A stretch of 64,000 bases of DNA from CAVORB01 sp964395315 (GTDB lineage Bacteria > Pseudomonadota > Gammaproteobacteria > Chromatiales > Chromatiaceae): positions 1 through 64,000 of the forward strand of contig CAYNBI010000007.1 in assembly GCA_964395315.1 (NCBI GenBank). The letters run 5' to 3'. The stretch's first letter is position 1; every line of letters starts with the position of its first letter. Below the pieces are notes generated by a model. It saw only the letters and a program-made list of their open reading frames with translations. It did not search any database and was not told the origin of the DNA. A program made the position numbers and the translations under genes. Shown one piece after another: positions 53,972-61,939 of the stretch.

Positions 53972-55177
53972 TTACCCTTGCGTCTGGTCGAGGGTGGGAA
54001 AAATCAGCTCCAGCTCGGTATATTCCCCGTCGCTGGATCGGCACTCGATGCTGCCGCCGAAGGCATTCATCACCCTGCGGCAGAAGGGCAGCCCCATTCC
54101 GGTCCCGCGCCCCGGGCCCTTGCCGCTGTAGAACTCATCGAACACGTGGGGCAATACCTGCGGCGAGATCCCGGTTCCGGTATCCCGGACGTACAGCCGG
54201 TGATTGCGGGATCCCGGCTCCAAATGCAAACGAATTTCACCTTTACCTGCCATATCAATGGCATAGAGCGCGTTCTTGATCAAATTAAAGATCACATAGC
54301 TGAAGAGCAGCTCGGATCCCTTCACCTCGAAGTCATCGCCCTCGACCCTCACCAGGGTCTCTTCTCCCGCGCTGAAGGGGTAGCTGCTCAGCGCCTCGTC
54401 AAGACACTTCCTGACGGAGAAGACAACGAAGTCGCTGCGGTCCTCCGCGTCTTCGGCGGCGTTCATGAGCAGAAGCCGGGTCAGCATGTTGGTGCGATCG
54501 ACCAGGGATAGGACCATTCCCGGTGTCGTTTCGAGCAGATCCAGCAAGGACTCCGGGATGACGTCTGCCGTGCCCAGCGCACGCTCCCGGCGATAGGTCT
54601 TCAACAGCTCCGGCAGGTACTCCTTCATGCTACTGACAGCGGTGTGGATGGTCGCGAGCGGTGTGCTGAGCTCATGGGCGATGTGCGAGGCCAGAGACAT
54701 GATCGTGCGCCGGCGCGCCTGCAGCAGCTCCTGCTCGTGGCAACGACGCCGATACAGCTCCATCGCCGCGTGAAGCTCTTCGCGCAAGGCCTCCACGTCC
54801 CACGGCTTGAGAATATAGCGATGAATTTCGCCCCGATTGACCGCTGCCACGGCGTCATGCAGGTCCGCATAGGCAGTCGTGAGCACCCGCACGATCTGCG
54901 GATAACGGGCCTTCACCCGGTCGAGCAATTGAACCCCGGTCTCCACCGGCATGCGCTGATCGCTGATCAGAACCCCGATCCGCTCGGACTCCTCTGCGAG
55001 CAGCGCCTCCGCATCGGCAACGCTCTGGGCGGTGAGAATCTGAAAGTCGCCGCTGAATGCACGCAGGAAATACTTCAAGCTCTGCGGCTCGTCATCTACG
55101 TACAAGACCGCGGGCCGCGCCCCGATTGCAGCTACAGGGATCTGGTCCGACGGCAGAATTTTCTGTCCGATGTCCAT
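53972..55177 (-). CDS. PhcR-like response regulator with C-terminal histidine kinase
   Basis: About 401 residues. The receiver is N-terminal (LYVDDEPQ, Asp73 in VLISDQRMPV, LKPW). It is joined to a full kinase: H-box SHIAHELSTPLATIH with His168, N-box FNLIKNALYAID, then RDTGTGISPQVLPHVF and GTGMGLPFCRRVM. No transmembrane segments. Receiver followed by kinase is the unusual order known from PhcR of Ralstonia. The receiver is closely similar to that of the next gene (DQRMP, TTAY-DL, KPWD), suggesting duplication. ATG 55177 is chosen by homology. Confidence 0.8.
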   Translation of the reverse strand: MDIGQKILPSDQIPVAAIGARPAVLYVDDEPQSLKYFLRAFSGDFQILTAQSVADAEALLAEESERIGVLISDQRMPVETGVQLLDRVKARYPQIVRVLTTAYADLHDAVAAVNRGEIHRYILKPWDVEALREELHAAMELYRRRCHEQELLQARRRTIMSLASHIAHELSTPLATIHTAVSSMKEYLPELLKTYRRERALGTADVIPESLLDLLETTPGMVLSLVDRTNMLTRLLLMNAAEDAEDRSDFVVFSVRKCLDEALSSYPFSAGEETLVRVEGDDFEVKGSELLFSYVIFNLIKNALYAIDMAGKGEIRLHLEPGSRNHRLYVRDTGTGISPQVLPHVFDEFYSGKGPGRGTGMGLPFCRRVMNAFGGSIECRSSDGEYTELELIFPTLDQTQG

Positions 55178-55343
55178 AGTCCGCTCGCATTCCCCCCGGA
55201 AACTGGGAGGCACTTGTTGGTAAAGGGGATCTGCGAACTACCAGTACCAGATCCTTTTCTACTTGTTTTTGACTTTCTACACGGATTCTGGGTTCTTTCG
55301 CGAACGACGTCCAGATCGCTTGAACTCGCCCCGGTTCCCGCTC

Positions 55344-57953
55344 TCAACACACCCCGTTCTCTACCGGAAGATCGAACACCAGCTCCGAGCCCTCCCCGGG
55401 CCTGCTCGTCGCGCGCAGCCGCCCCCCATGGTTGGCGACGATCGTATGGCAGATGCTGAGCCCGAGCCCCATGCCCTGGCCCACGTCCCGTGTGGTAAAG
55501 AAGGGGTCGAAGATCCGCCCGAGCGTCTTCTCGTCCATGCCAATACCGTTGTCCGCGACGCCAACCAGGAACCGCCCATCCTGCACTGCCCCAGTCACCC
55601 GGATCTCCCCCTTGCGCCCGTCAGCCACGGCCTGGATCGCCTTGGCTGAGTTGGCGAACAGGTTGACCAGGACCTGCGTGATGTGGCTCTTGGAGCCCAA
55701 CACCGAACCGTCGGTCGGCAGCTCGATCTTGACATCGATTCCCCTGAGCTCGTGAGAGGTGAAGCGCAACGCGCTTTCGAGAACCTCGGAGAACTGAAAG
55801 CGCAGTTGTGTCTCCGCTTCCGATGGATAGGCGAAGGCGCGCAGGTCGCTCACGATGGCGCGAATGCGCTGCATACCCTCATCGATGTCACCGATCACCT
55901 CGCTCAGCAGCTCGCTCTCGCGCACGTTGGCGTCGGCGCGGATGAGCTGCAACGCGGTGAGGCTGTAGTTCAGCGGATTGTTGATTTCATGCAGAAGACC
56001 GGCGGCCAGGCTTCCCAGGGCATTGAGCTTTTCGCTGTGGATGAGCTGCGCCTGGGTTTGCTTGAGCTCGCTGAGCGTCGCCTCCAGCCGCTTGTTGCGC
56101 TCCGCCAAATCGCGCTCCAGCACCGCGGACGTCCGCAGGTTGCGCAACCGTGTCTTGACCTCCACGCTGCTGAACGGCTTGGTCAGGAAGTCATCCGCAC
56201 CATGATTCAGGGCCGTGATCTTCGCCTGCTCATCGACCCGGGCCGTGAGGAGCATGATCTTGGGTCCTGGCAGGATTGCGGCCTCTCGGATGCGGCTGCA
56301 AACCTCCAAGCCGTCCATCTCCGGCAGCATCAGGTCCAAGAGGACGAGATCCGGCGCCTGCTCCAAGGCGCGCTGCAGGCCCTCCGTGCCAGTGCGTGCC
56401 TGGAGTACGCGATACTCCGCCCCCAAGATGTCGACCAAGTAGCGACGCATGTCCGGCTCGTCCTCGACGACCAGCAGCGTTGGCCGTTTCACATCCGTCA
56501 CTTCCACATCCGCGGGCAGATCCGGCCCTTCGACTTCCAGGCCGCCTCTCTGCTCGGCCAGACGATGAAGACGCTCCAACTCATCCTCCTCTCGGTCTCG
56601 TGCGGTCGGCTCCGCAATTTGCTGCTCGCCACGCTGTTGTGCCGCCAGCGGCAGTCTCACGGTCATGCAGGTTCCCCTACCGGGCGCGCTGTCGACTTGT
56701 ACAACTCCACCCATGAGCTCCGTCAACTCCTTGACCAGCGCCAAACCCAATCCGGTCCCGCGAAAGCGCCGCGTACTCGAGCCATCTACCTGGTGGAACC
56801 GATCGAAAATATGCGCCTGCTCCTCGTGTGGAATCCCGATCCCGGTATCTGTCACCTGAATTTCTGCTTGTTGTTCCAATGCCCGGCATCCAATCGTTAC
56901 CCTCCCCCGCTTGTCCGTGAATTTGATCGCATTGTTCAGGAGATTGACGAGTATCTTCTCCAACGCTCTCACATCCGCCTCGATGACAACCTGATGAGAA
57001 TCGAGGTTGCGCACCAGCTCGATCTCCTTCGTCTGCGCCAAATGGTCCATGCTGTCGACCAGTCCTCTCACCAAGCCCGTCAGCTCCACTGGTACCGACT
57101 CCAATCTCTCTTTTCCCTCCTCCATCCGAATGACGTCGAGGAGGTCGTTGACCAGCTTTAGCAAACGAAACGAGTTGTCCCTCACCACCGCAAGACGGGA
57201 CGCTACCGAATCAGGGAGACGATAGCCGCCCTCGAGCATTTCCTGAACCGGCGCAAGAATCAAAGTGAGGGGGGTTCGAAGCTCATGGCTTACGTTTGCA
57301 AAGAAATGCGTCTTCTGGCGATTCAGCTCATCCAGCTCCGCATTTCGCTGCTCGAGCTCGAAACTGAGGGAAAACTCGTTTCTTCGCCGCTGCTCGAAGA
57401 AAAAGCTCGACGCGGTTGCGATCACGGCCGTGCTCACCAGGAAAAAAGCGTTGACATAAAACTGCTGCGCGAAGAACGGACTGCTCGCAAGGGTGCAGGC
57501 CAGGCCGTATAGAATGAGTGTGGCCAGGCTGAACAAAAAAGTTTCCAGCAGCACAGTCGGCAGGAAGAAACCCATGCCGATCAGAGCAATGTTCATTCCC
57601 GCATAGTAGCTGGAGCTTGAACCCTCGGTGACCGCGATCATGTAGGCCAGCATCAACTGTATTAGAGAGTAGCCGGCGATCGTCAACTCCTTCACATACG
57701 CCGGAAACAGTTTCACGCCGATCATCGCGAGCGCGCCGACGACCATCGTAACGGTGTTGCGCAACAAGAAGAAAAAGTAAAAGTGATCGGGATAAACCAG
57801 GTAGTCGAGAACTGCGAAACCGGGAACCAGGGTGACAGCGAGCCAAGCGGAGTATACGGAGAACCGGAGCCATTGAGCCTGCCTGTGTTCGGCGTATGCC
57901 TTCAGAAACTCAGGCGAGTCGTTCGGTTCTTTTTGCAATCTTCCGAACCTCAA
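55344..57953 (-). CDS. PhcS-like membrane sensor, kinase-receiver-kinase hybrid
   Basis: 869 residues. Six membrane helices (about 28-190) carry no recognisable periplasmic domain, so a lipid-like signal could be sensed in the membrane. Kinase 1 has H223 in ANVSHELRTPLTL, N-box LVNLLNNAIKFTD, DTGIGIP and GTGLGLALVKEL. A receiver follows (LLVVEDEP, Asp540 in LVLLDLMLPEMDG, FLTKPF), then kinase 2 with H655 in GLLHEINNPLNY, DNGIGMD and GMGLGLSICHTI. It overlaps the methyltransferase gene by 44 bases. Ralstonia PhcS is described as a simpler membrane kinase, so this is an enlarged form. Confidence 0.8.
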   Translation of the reverse strand: MRFGRLQKEPNDSPEFLKAYAEHRQAQWLRFSVYSAWLAVTLVPGFAVLDYLVYPDHFYFFFLLRNTVTMVVGALAMIGVKLFPAYVKELTIAGYSLIQLMLAYMIAVTEGSSSSYYAGMNIALIGMGFFLPTVLLETFLFSLATLILYGLACTLASSPFFAQQFYVNAFFLVSTAVIATASSFFFEQRRRNEFSLSFELEQRNAELDELNRQKTHFFANVSHELRTPLTLILAPVQEMLEGGYRLPDSVASRLAVVRDNSFRLLKLVNDLLDVIRMEEGKERLESVPVELTGLVRGLVDSMDHLAQTKEIELVRNLDSHQVVIEADVRALEKILVNLLNNAIKFTDKRGRVTIGCRALEQQAEIQVTDTGIGIPHEEQAHIFDRFHQVDGSSTRRFRGTGLGLALVKELTELMGGVVQVDSAPGRGTCMTVRLPLAAQQRGEQQIAEPTARDREEDELERLHRLAEQRGGLEVEGPDLPADVEVTDVKRPTLLVVEDEPDMRRYLVDILGAEYRVLQARTGTEGLQRALEQAPDLVLLDLMLPEMDGLEVCSRIREAAILPGPKIMLLTARVDEQAKITALNHGADDFLTKPFSSVEVKTRLRNLRTSAVLERDLAERNKRLEATLSELKQTQAQLIHSEKLNALGSLAAGLLHEINNPLNYSLTALQLIRADANVRESELLSEVIGDIDEGMQRIRAIVSDLRAFAYPSEAETQLRFQFSEVLESALRFTSHELRGIDVKIELPTDGSVLGSKSHITQVLVNLFANSAKAIQAVADGRKGEIRVTGAVQDGRFLVGVADNGIGMDEKTLGRIFDPFFTTRDVGQGMGLGLSICHTIVANHGGRLRATSRPGEGSELVFDLPVENGVC

Positions 57954-59328
57954 GGCAAAGATTCACTCCAGTATCGTCGGTGAATGTCCGCTTATTCACA
58001 ACACCTGGAATCATTTCCTCCATTTGGTCTTCGTTCCTGTATACCAAATACCACTCTGCCTGATGCTCGAGCAGGAATCTGTTCATGGTGCGCTCGTGCA
58101 TGTTCGTGACCAACAGCACGCCACCCTCCTTCAACCAACTGTAAAAAAGACGCACCAGCCTGGAACAGACCTTGTCCGACAAGTAGTCGAACAAACCCGC
58201 ACAGTAGACGAAATCGTATTTGGTCTTGATTCTGTCATTGTGCCCCAGTGTCGCGGACTTCAAGAGAGAATGAACGGATTCGTGTATGAATCTGACCCTC
58301 GGCTCATTTCCAGATTGCGAGATTGCTTCGGCTACTTTCTGCCGGGCGTGATCGAGCGTCTCGTCGTTGAAGTCGAGCAAATCGATCTCAGCGATGTTCG
58401 AGAGCGAACTCTCCCGCGTGAACCGCTGCACCTCGACCGCGGGCCCGCAGCCGATACTGATCGCACTAAACCCCTCTGTGGCTTTCGCACGCTCTCCCGC
58501 CAACTCGACCAAATAGTCCTGCAGCAGCTTGACCCGGTTTTTCACACAGGTGGCGATGGGCAAGGTGGTGTAGGCCGCGTTTACGATCTTCGCATACAGA
58601 TTCTGACCCTCGGGAACACCCCGGTGAATCATGTTCATCATCTCGTAGTCCCCGGCATAGCCGAGGGGCTTGCTCAATGTGCGGTATGGGTAGGGTGCAG
58701 TCATGATCAGCGGATGCAGTTCTTGCTGAACCAGCATCTTGTGCACACCGATATCAGCTTCTCCAACCTTCTGCGCCTCTGCCTCAAAGTGCCGGTTGAG
58801 ATCCGCGAGCCTCGACAAGATGGGCGCGGCGAACTGAAGCAAGCCGTCATAGGAATTTAGGCGTACCCGCAGCCTTTCGGAGCAAGCGACCTCGACCTCC
58901 TCCAACCACCGATTCAGATCGGACAGGAATGAGCGAAGCTCTCCTACCGCGACCCTGTAGCCGTAACGGATCTTCACCGACGCGGCCGCGTCGACAACGA
59001 ACCGCTCCGCGTCCTTGCGGATCTGGGCAACGTCCTCCCTGAGATCGGGAATGGTCGTCCAGGGGTCCAGTAGGTTTGCCGAGACGATCAACATCAACCC
59101 GGTATTCACCAGATTGGTGACTACCGCTCGGCCTTTGTACGCGAGCACGTCCCCCCTGCGAATGCTGACCTCTTGGAGTACCTCGCTCAACTGAACGATG
59201 GAGTACGGGTTGTAGACCTCGAAAACGACAGTCGCGTTCTCGAGCTTGAGCAGAGTTCCGCGCGACAACTCTCCCTGGCTGTTGCGGAAGCTGACGAAGC
59301 TTTGGAGTGGAGGCTGTCTGGCGTTCAC
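57910..59328 (-). CDS. PhcB-like methyltransferase (3-hydroxy fatty acid methyl ester synthase family)
   Basis: 472 residues. The C-terminal half is a SAM methyltransferase: AISIGCGPAVEVQRF (SAM loop, about 289-302), DLLDFNDETLDHAR, and FVYCAGLFDYLSDKVC, typical of the family of PhcB, which methylates 3-hydroxy fatty acids to a diffusible quorum signal. Residues 1-90 look like a PilZ-type beta barrel (RGTLLKLENATVVFEVYN) but lack the RxxxR and [DN]xSxxG c-di-GMP residues. A helical middle links the two. Product identity is inferred from family and operon. GTG 59328 is the start and the ribosome site is weak. First gene of the operon. Confidence 0.78.
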   Translation of the reverse strand: MNARQPPLQSFVSFRNSQGELSRGTLLKLENATVVFEVYNPYSIVQLSEVLQEVSIRRGDVLAYKGRAVVTNLVNTGLMLIVSANLLDPWTTIPDLREDVAQIRKDAERFVVDAAASVKIRYGYRVAVGELRSFLSDLNRWLEEVEVACSERLRVRLNSYDGLLQFAAPILSRLADLNRHFEAEAQKVGEADIGVHKMLVQQELHPLIMTAPYPYRTLSKPLGYAGDYEMMNMIHRGVPEGQNLYAKIVNAAYTTLPIATCVKNRVKLLQDYLVELAGERAKATEGFSAISIGCGPAVEVQRFTRESSLSNIAEIDLLDFNDETLDHARQKVAEAISQSGNEPRVRFIHESVHSLLKSATLGHNDRIKTKYDFVYCAGLFDYLSDKVCSRLVRLFYSWLKEGGVLLVTNMHERTMNRFLLEHQAEWYLVYRNEDQMEEMIPGVVNKRTFTDDTGVNLCLEVRKIAKRTERLA

Positions 59329-59549
59329 GAAAAAGACGGTCCGCTGCGTTCAACGAAAGGCCAACCTGGAGGAAGAGAATCTGGTTGGACTCCCTCCCGC
59401 CGTGTTTGGCGAGGAGGCGGCGAGTCGGTTGGAACTCGGCCGCGCCCCGGCTGGGTGGACACTCCGACTCCGTTGAGGTGCCGCGTGACGCTCCTTGTCG
59501 TTCCCTTAATTCTTATATTGCCGTGCTTTTTTGCCACATAGGCACAGCC

Positions 59550-59570
59550 TGACGCAAGCCCTTTGCGTCA
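59550..59570. promoter_or_regulatory. Perfect palindrome in the phcB/fadL divergent promoter region
   Basis: TGACGCAA-GCCCT-TTGCGTCA, eight-base arms and a five-base centre, in the 356-base divergent gap. On the minus strand an AATATAAG -10-like element (TATAAG, 59517-59512) lies about 45 bases further towards the methyltransferase gene. That places the palindrome near -55 of that possible promoter and upstream of a plus-strand promoter for the porin gene. A binding site for a dimeric regulator is likely; a leader hairpin is the alternative. Confidence 0.55.
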
Positions 59571-59628
59571 AGTTCCGACGTTTTTTTATTGCGTTCGTGC
59601 GGCTACTCCCGTTGTGTAAGGAGTAATC

Positions 59629-59658
59629 TTGTAAAAGGGCCAAGCATGTAATATTTTG
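59629..59658 (+). promoter_or_regulatory. Possible sigma70 promoter of the FadL-like gene
   Basis: TTGTAA, about 18 bases, TATTTT: 4/6 and 4/6 consensus matches, with a start near 59665, about 30 bases before ATG 59694. A moderate prediction, supported by AT-richness compared with the surroundings. Confidence 0.3.
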
Positions 59659-59684
59659 GTGTTTCGACAACATCAACCCGTTTC

Positions 59685-61001
59685 GTGGCAATAATGATAC
59701 AAACAACCGGGACTGGAACATCGCCGACGCGAATACTCACCAGCATTACGCCTGCGATCATTTTGGCGAGCGGACTCACCCTCCTTGTCGGTCAATCTCC
59801 CGCAGCTGCCTCGGGGTTCGCCATTCCCGAGTCCTCGGCCGCGGGACTGGGCTTGGCGAACGCCATCGTCGCCAATCCGGGTGAACGGGGCGCGTTCTCC
59901 TATAACCCCGCTGCCATGGGCTTTCACGACGACTCCAGCATCGCGTTGGGCAGCGTCATCTACGGTCCGCAGCTCAGCGTGAGGACGCTGACGGGAAAGC
60001 ACGACAGCGAAGGCGCCGACTGGCTCGGCACGCCCGCAATCCAGGCCGCGTTCCGGATCGGGGAGCGCTGGCGACTGGGACTAGGGATCAACGCGCCATT
60101 CGGACTGGAAACCCGGTGGCGGCTGGGGACCTTTCCCATGCTCTCGGTTCCGATCCCGACGCCGATCCCCGGCCTTGTCCTCCCCGCTGGCCTCGACCAC
60201 CCAACGCAGAGCAAGCTGGAGGTCGTCGCCGTCGTCCCCACCGTGACCTACGTTTTCAGCGACAATCTGAGCCTCTCCGCCGGTATCGATTACCTGAACG
60301 CGCGCGAAGCGACGTTGAACACGACCGTCACGGGCCTCGACGGCGATGGCGACGGTTGGGGCTGGAACCTGAGTGCCCTCTACAGAAACGGCCCCTGGAG
60401 CCTCGGTGCCGCTTTTCACTCGGCGGCGACGATCGGGATCGATGGCAGGGCCACATCGGCCTTCCCCGTGCCAAGCTCACTCAAGGCGAACGTGGATCTT
60501 GATTTGCCCTGGCGTTTGCAGCTGGGCGCGCGCTATGCCTTTAACGATCAGCTGGCGGTCGAGGTCGATTGGAACCGAACGGGATGGAGCGAGTTCGAGG
60601 AGCTCTCGGTCAAGTCGAGCGACACCGGCATCGTGATCAAGTCTGACCGGAACGACTGGAACGACGCCAACGCATATCGCGTGGGCATGACCTACGACGT
60701 GCGGCCCGAGACACGGTTGCGGCTCGGGTACGCGTTCGACCAGACCGGACAACCGGACGCCTACTTTACCCCGCGCATTCCCGATAACGACCGGCACCTG
60801 TTCAGCATCGGCGTGGGGCAGTCGTTCCTGCAGGGATGGTCAGTCGACGCGGCTTACACCTACGTGCATTTCGAGGGCCGCGACTACCAAGGCGCGAAGC
60901 CTTTCATCCCGACCCAGTCGATCAATGGAACCGTCGCCGTTTCAGGGGATTACGAGCTGAGCGCACACGTCTTCGCGCTCGAGGTCTCCAAGGGCTTCTA
61001 G
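59685..61001 (+). CDS. FadL/TodX-family outer-membrane hydrophobic-compound channel
   Basis: 438 residues with an N-terminal export signal (ITPAIILASGLTLLVGQSPAAASG) and the mature start SGFAIPESSAAGLGLANA, the FadL N-terminal hatch region. The FadL motif NPAAMGF follows. The body alternates amphipathic beta strands and ends in a C-terminal Phe (EVSKGF), the outer-membrane insertion signal. These channels carry long-chain fatty acids and other hydrophobic molecules. It is divergent from the phcB-like gene, so transport of the hydrophobic signal or its precursor is an attractive but unproved role. Start GTG 59685 or ATG 59694. Confidence 0.88.
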   Translation: MAIMIQTTGTGTSPTRILTSITPAIILASGLTLLVGQSPAAASGFAIPESSAAGLGLANAIVANPGERGAFSYNPAAMGFHDDSSIALGSVIYGPQLSVRTLTGKHDSEGADWLGTPAIQAAFRIGERWRLGLGINAPFGLETRWRLGTFPMLSVPIPTPIPGLVLPAGLDHPTQSKLEVVAVVPTVTYVFSDNLSLSAGIDYLNAREATLNTTVTGLDGDGDGWGWNLSALYRNGPWSLGAAFHSAATIGIDGRATSAFPVPSSLKANVDLDLPWRLQLGARYAFNDQLAVEVDWNRTGWSEFEELSVKSSDTGIVIKSDRNDWNDANAYRVGMTYDVRPETRLRLGYAFDQTGQPDAYFTPRIPDNDRHLFSIGVGQSFLQGWSVDAAYTYVHFEGRDYQGAKPFIPTQSINGTVAVSGDYELSAHVFALEVSKGF

Positions 61002-61043
61002 CCGATCGCAGGGAAGCCCCGCCCTCGCTGGGTTCCTGCCGAA

Positions 61044-61080
61044 TCTACGGCTGCGGCTGGAGACTGATCCCGGCCGTAGA
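61044..61080 (+). repeat. Inverted repeat downstream of the FadL-like gene
   Basis: TCTACGGC (61044-61051) and GCCGTAGA (61073-61080) form a perfect 8-base stem with a 21-base GC-rich loop, 43 bases after the stop. No T-run follows, so it may be a weak or Rho-dependent termination signal. The rest of the 434-base gap to sufT shows no supported gene. Confidence 0.35.
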
Positions 61081-61435
61081 TCCTGATGAATACCTGGAAC
61101 GCGCTGGGCTCGTCCCCGTAAGCGAACTGGGACCCCTATCTTCTCCCGGCCGATCCACCAGACGCGTCCTCCGGGACGCCCCGGGGGGCAAGCCACATCT
61201 GCCAGGTTGTATTGCGCCTCGCCGGTGGTCTATTCCGGACCAGAGGATTCCGCGCCAGGCCGCGGGGTTCCTGTTGGATCTCCCTAACCAGCCCCACGGA
61301 TTATGGGTGGTCGGAAAGAACCCGAAGGCCTCGCCCCAGTCTGTATCTGATGGGTCGGACTAGTCCAACAACAACTCATCGATCTACGCGACGGACATCA
61401 TTTCCGCCCTGTCGTCATTTCGCCGCGACGGCTGA

Positions 61436-61840
61436 TCACATCATTCCGAGCTCGAGACGGGCCTCGTCGGTCATCTTGTCCTGCGTCCAAGGCGGGTCCC
61501 AGACCAGCTCGACCTTGACTCGCCCTACCCCTTCGACCTTCTTTACGGCGTCCTCTACCATCGCCGGCATCATGCCAGCGACCGGGCAGGCGGGCGCCGT
61601 CAGCGTCATGTCGATATTCACGTCGCCGTTGGGCGCTATATCGATGCCATAGATCAGGCCGAGATCGTAGATGTTGACCGGAATCTCCGGATCGAACACC
61701 TGACGCAGCTGCCCAATGATTGGTTCCCGCAGTTCTTCGGCGCTCACGCGCTCAACCGCTACCTCTTCCGTCAGGGCCGCTCCGGCGACGTCCTTCTCGT
61801 CGCTCCTGCCGAATCCGGCGAATCGCGCCAGTCTGTTCAT
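61436..61840 (-). CDS. sufT: SufT-like DUF59/MIP18-family Fe-S assembly protein
   Basis: 134 residues; maturation factor helping Fe-S cluster delivery. DPEIPVNIYDLGLIYGI, TLTAPACPVAG (conserved Cys) and VWDPPWTQDKMTDEARLELGM are the family motifs. ATG 61840 has GAGG six bases upstream; two upstream codons in frame are not needed. It lies 99 bases after sufD on the same strand, at the end of the suf operon. The sufS cysteine desulfurase usually present between them is absent. Confidence 0.9.
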   Translation of the reverse strand: MNRLARFAGFGRSDEKDVAGAALTEEVAVERVSAEELREPIIGQLRQVFDPEIPVNIYDLGLIYGIDIAPNGDVNIDMTLTAPACPVAGMMPAMVEDAVKKVEGVGRVKVELVWDPPWTQDKMTDEARLELGMM

Positions 61841-61939
61841 GATCAACCTCAACGCCACTTGGTATTCAACTCGAACGAGGCGCCTGAAACGCGCGCCACT
61901 TCATCCACCCCGCCGCGGCCTCCGCCCAGGGCTCCGACC

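Noticed and set aside
59550..59588. The palindrome plus T-run as a plus-strand terminator
   Set aside because: The run of T starts about ten bases after the stem, and no plus-strand gene ends there; an operator is the simpler reading.
59506..59721. A 71-codon minus-strand frame in the gap between the phcB-like gene and the FadL-like gene
   Set aside because: It covers the palindrome and promoter signals and overlaps the FadL start; composition is not convincing.
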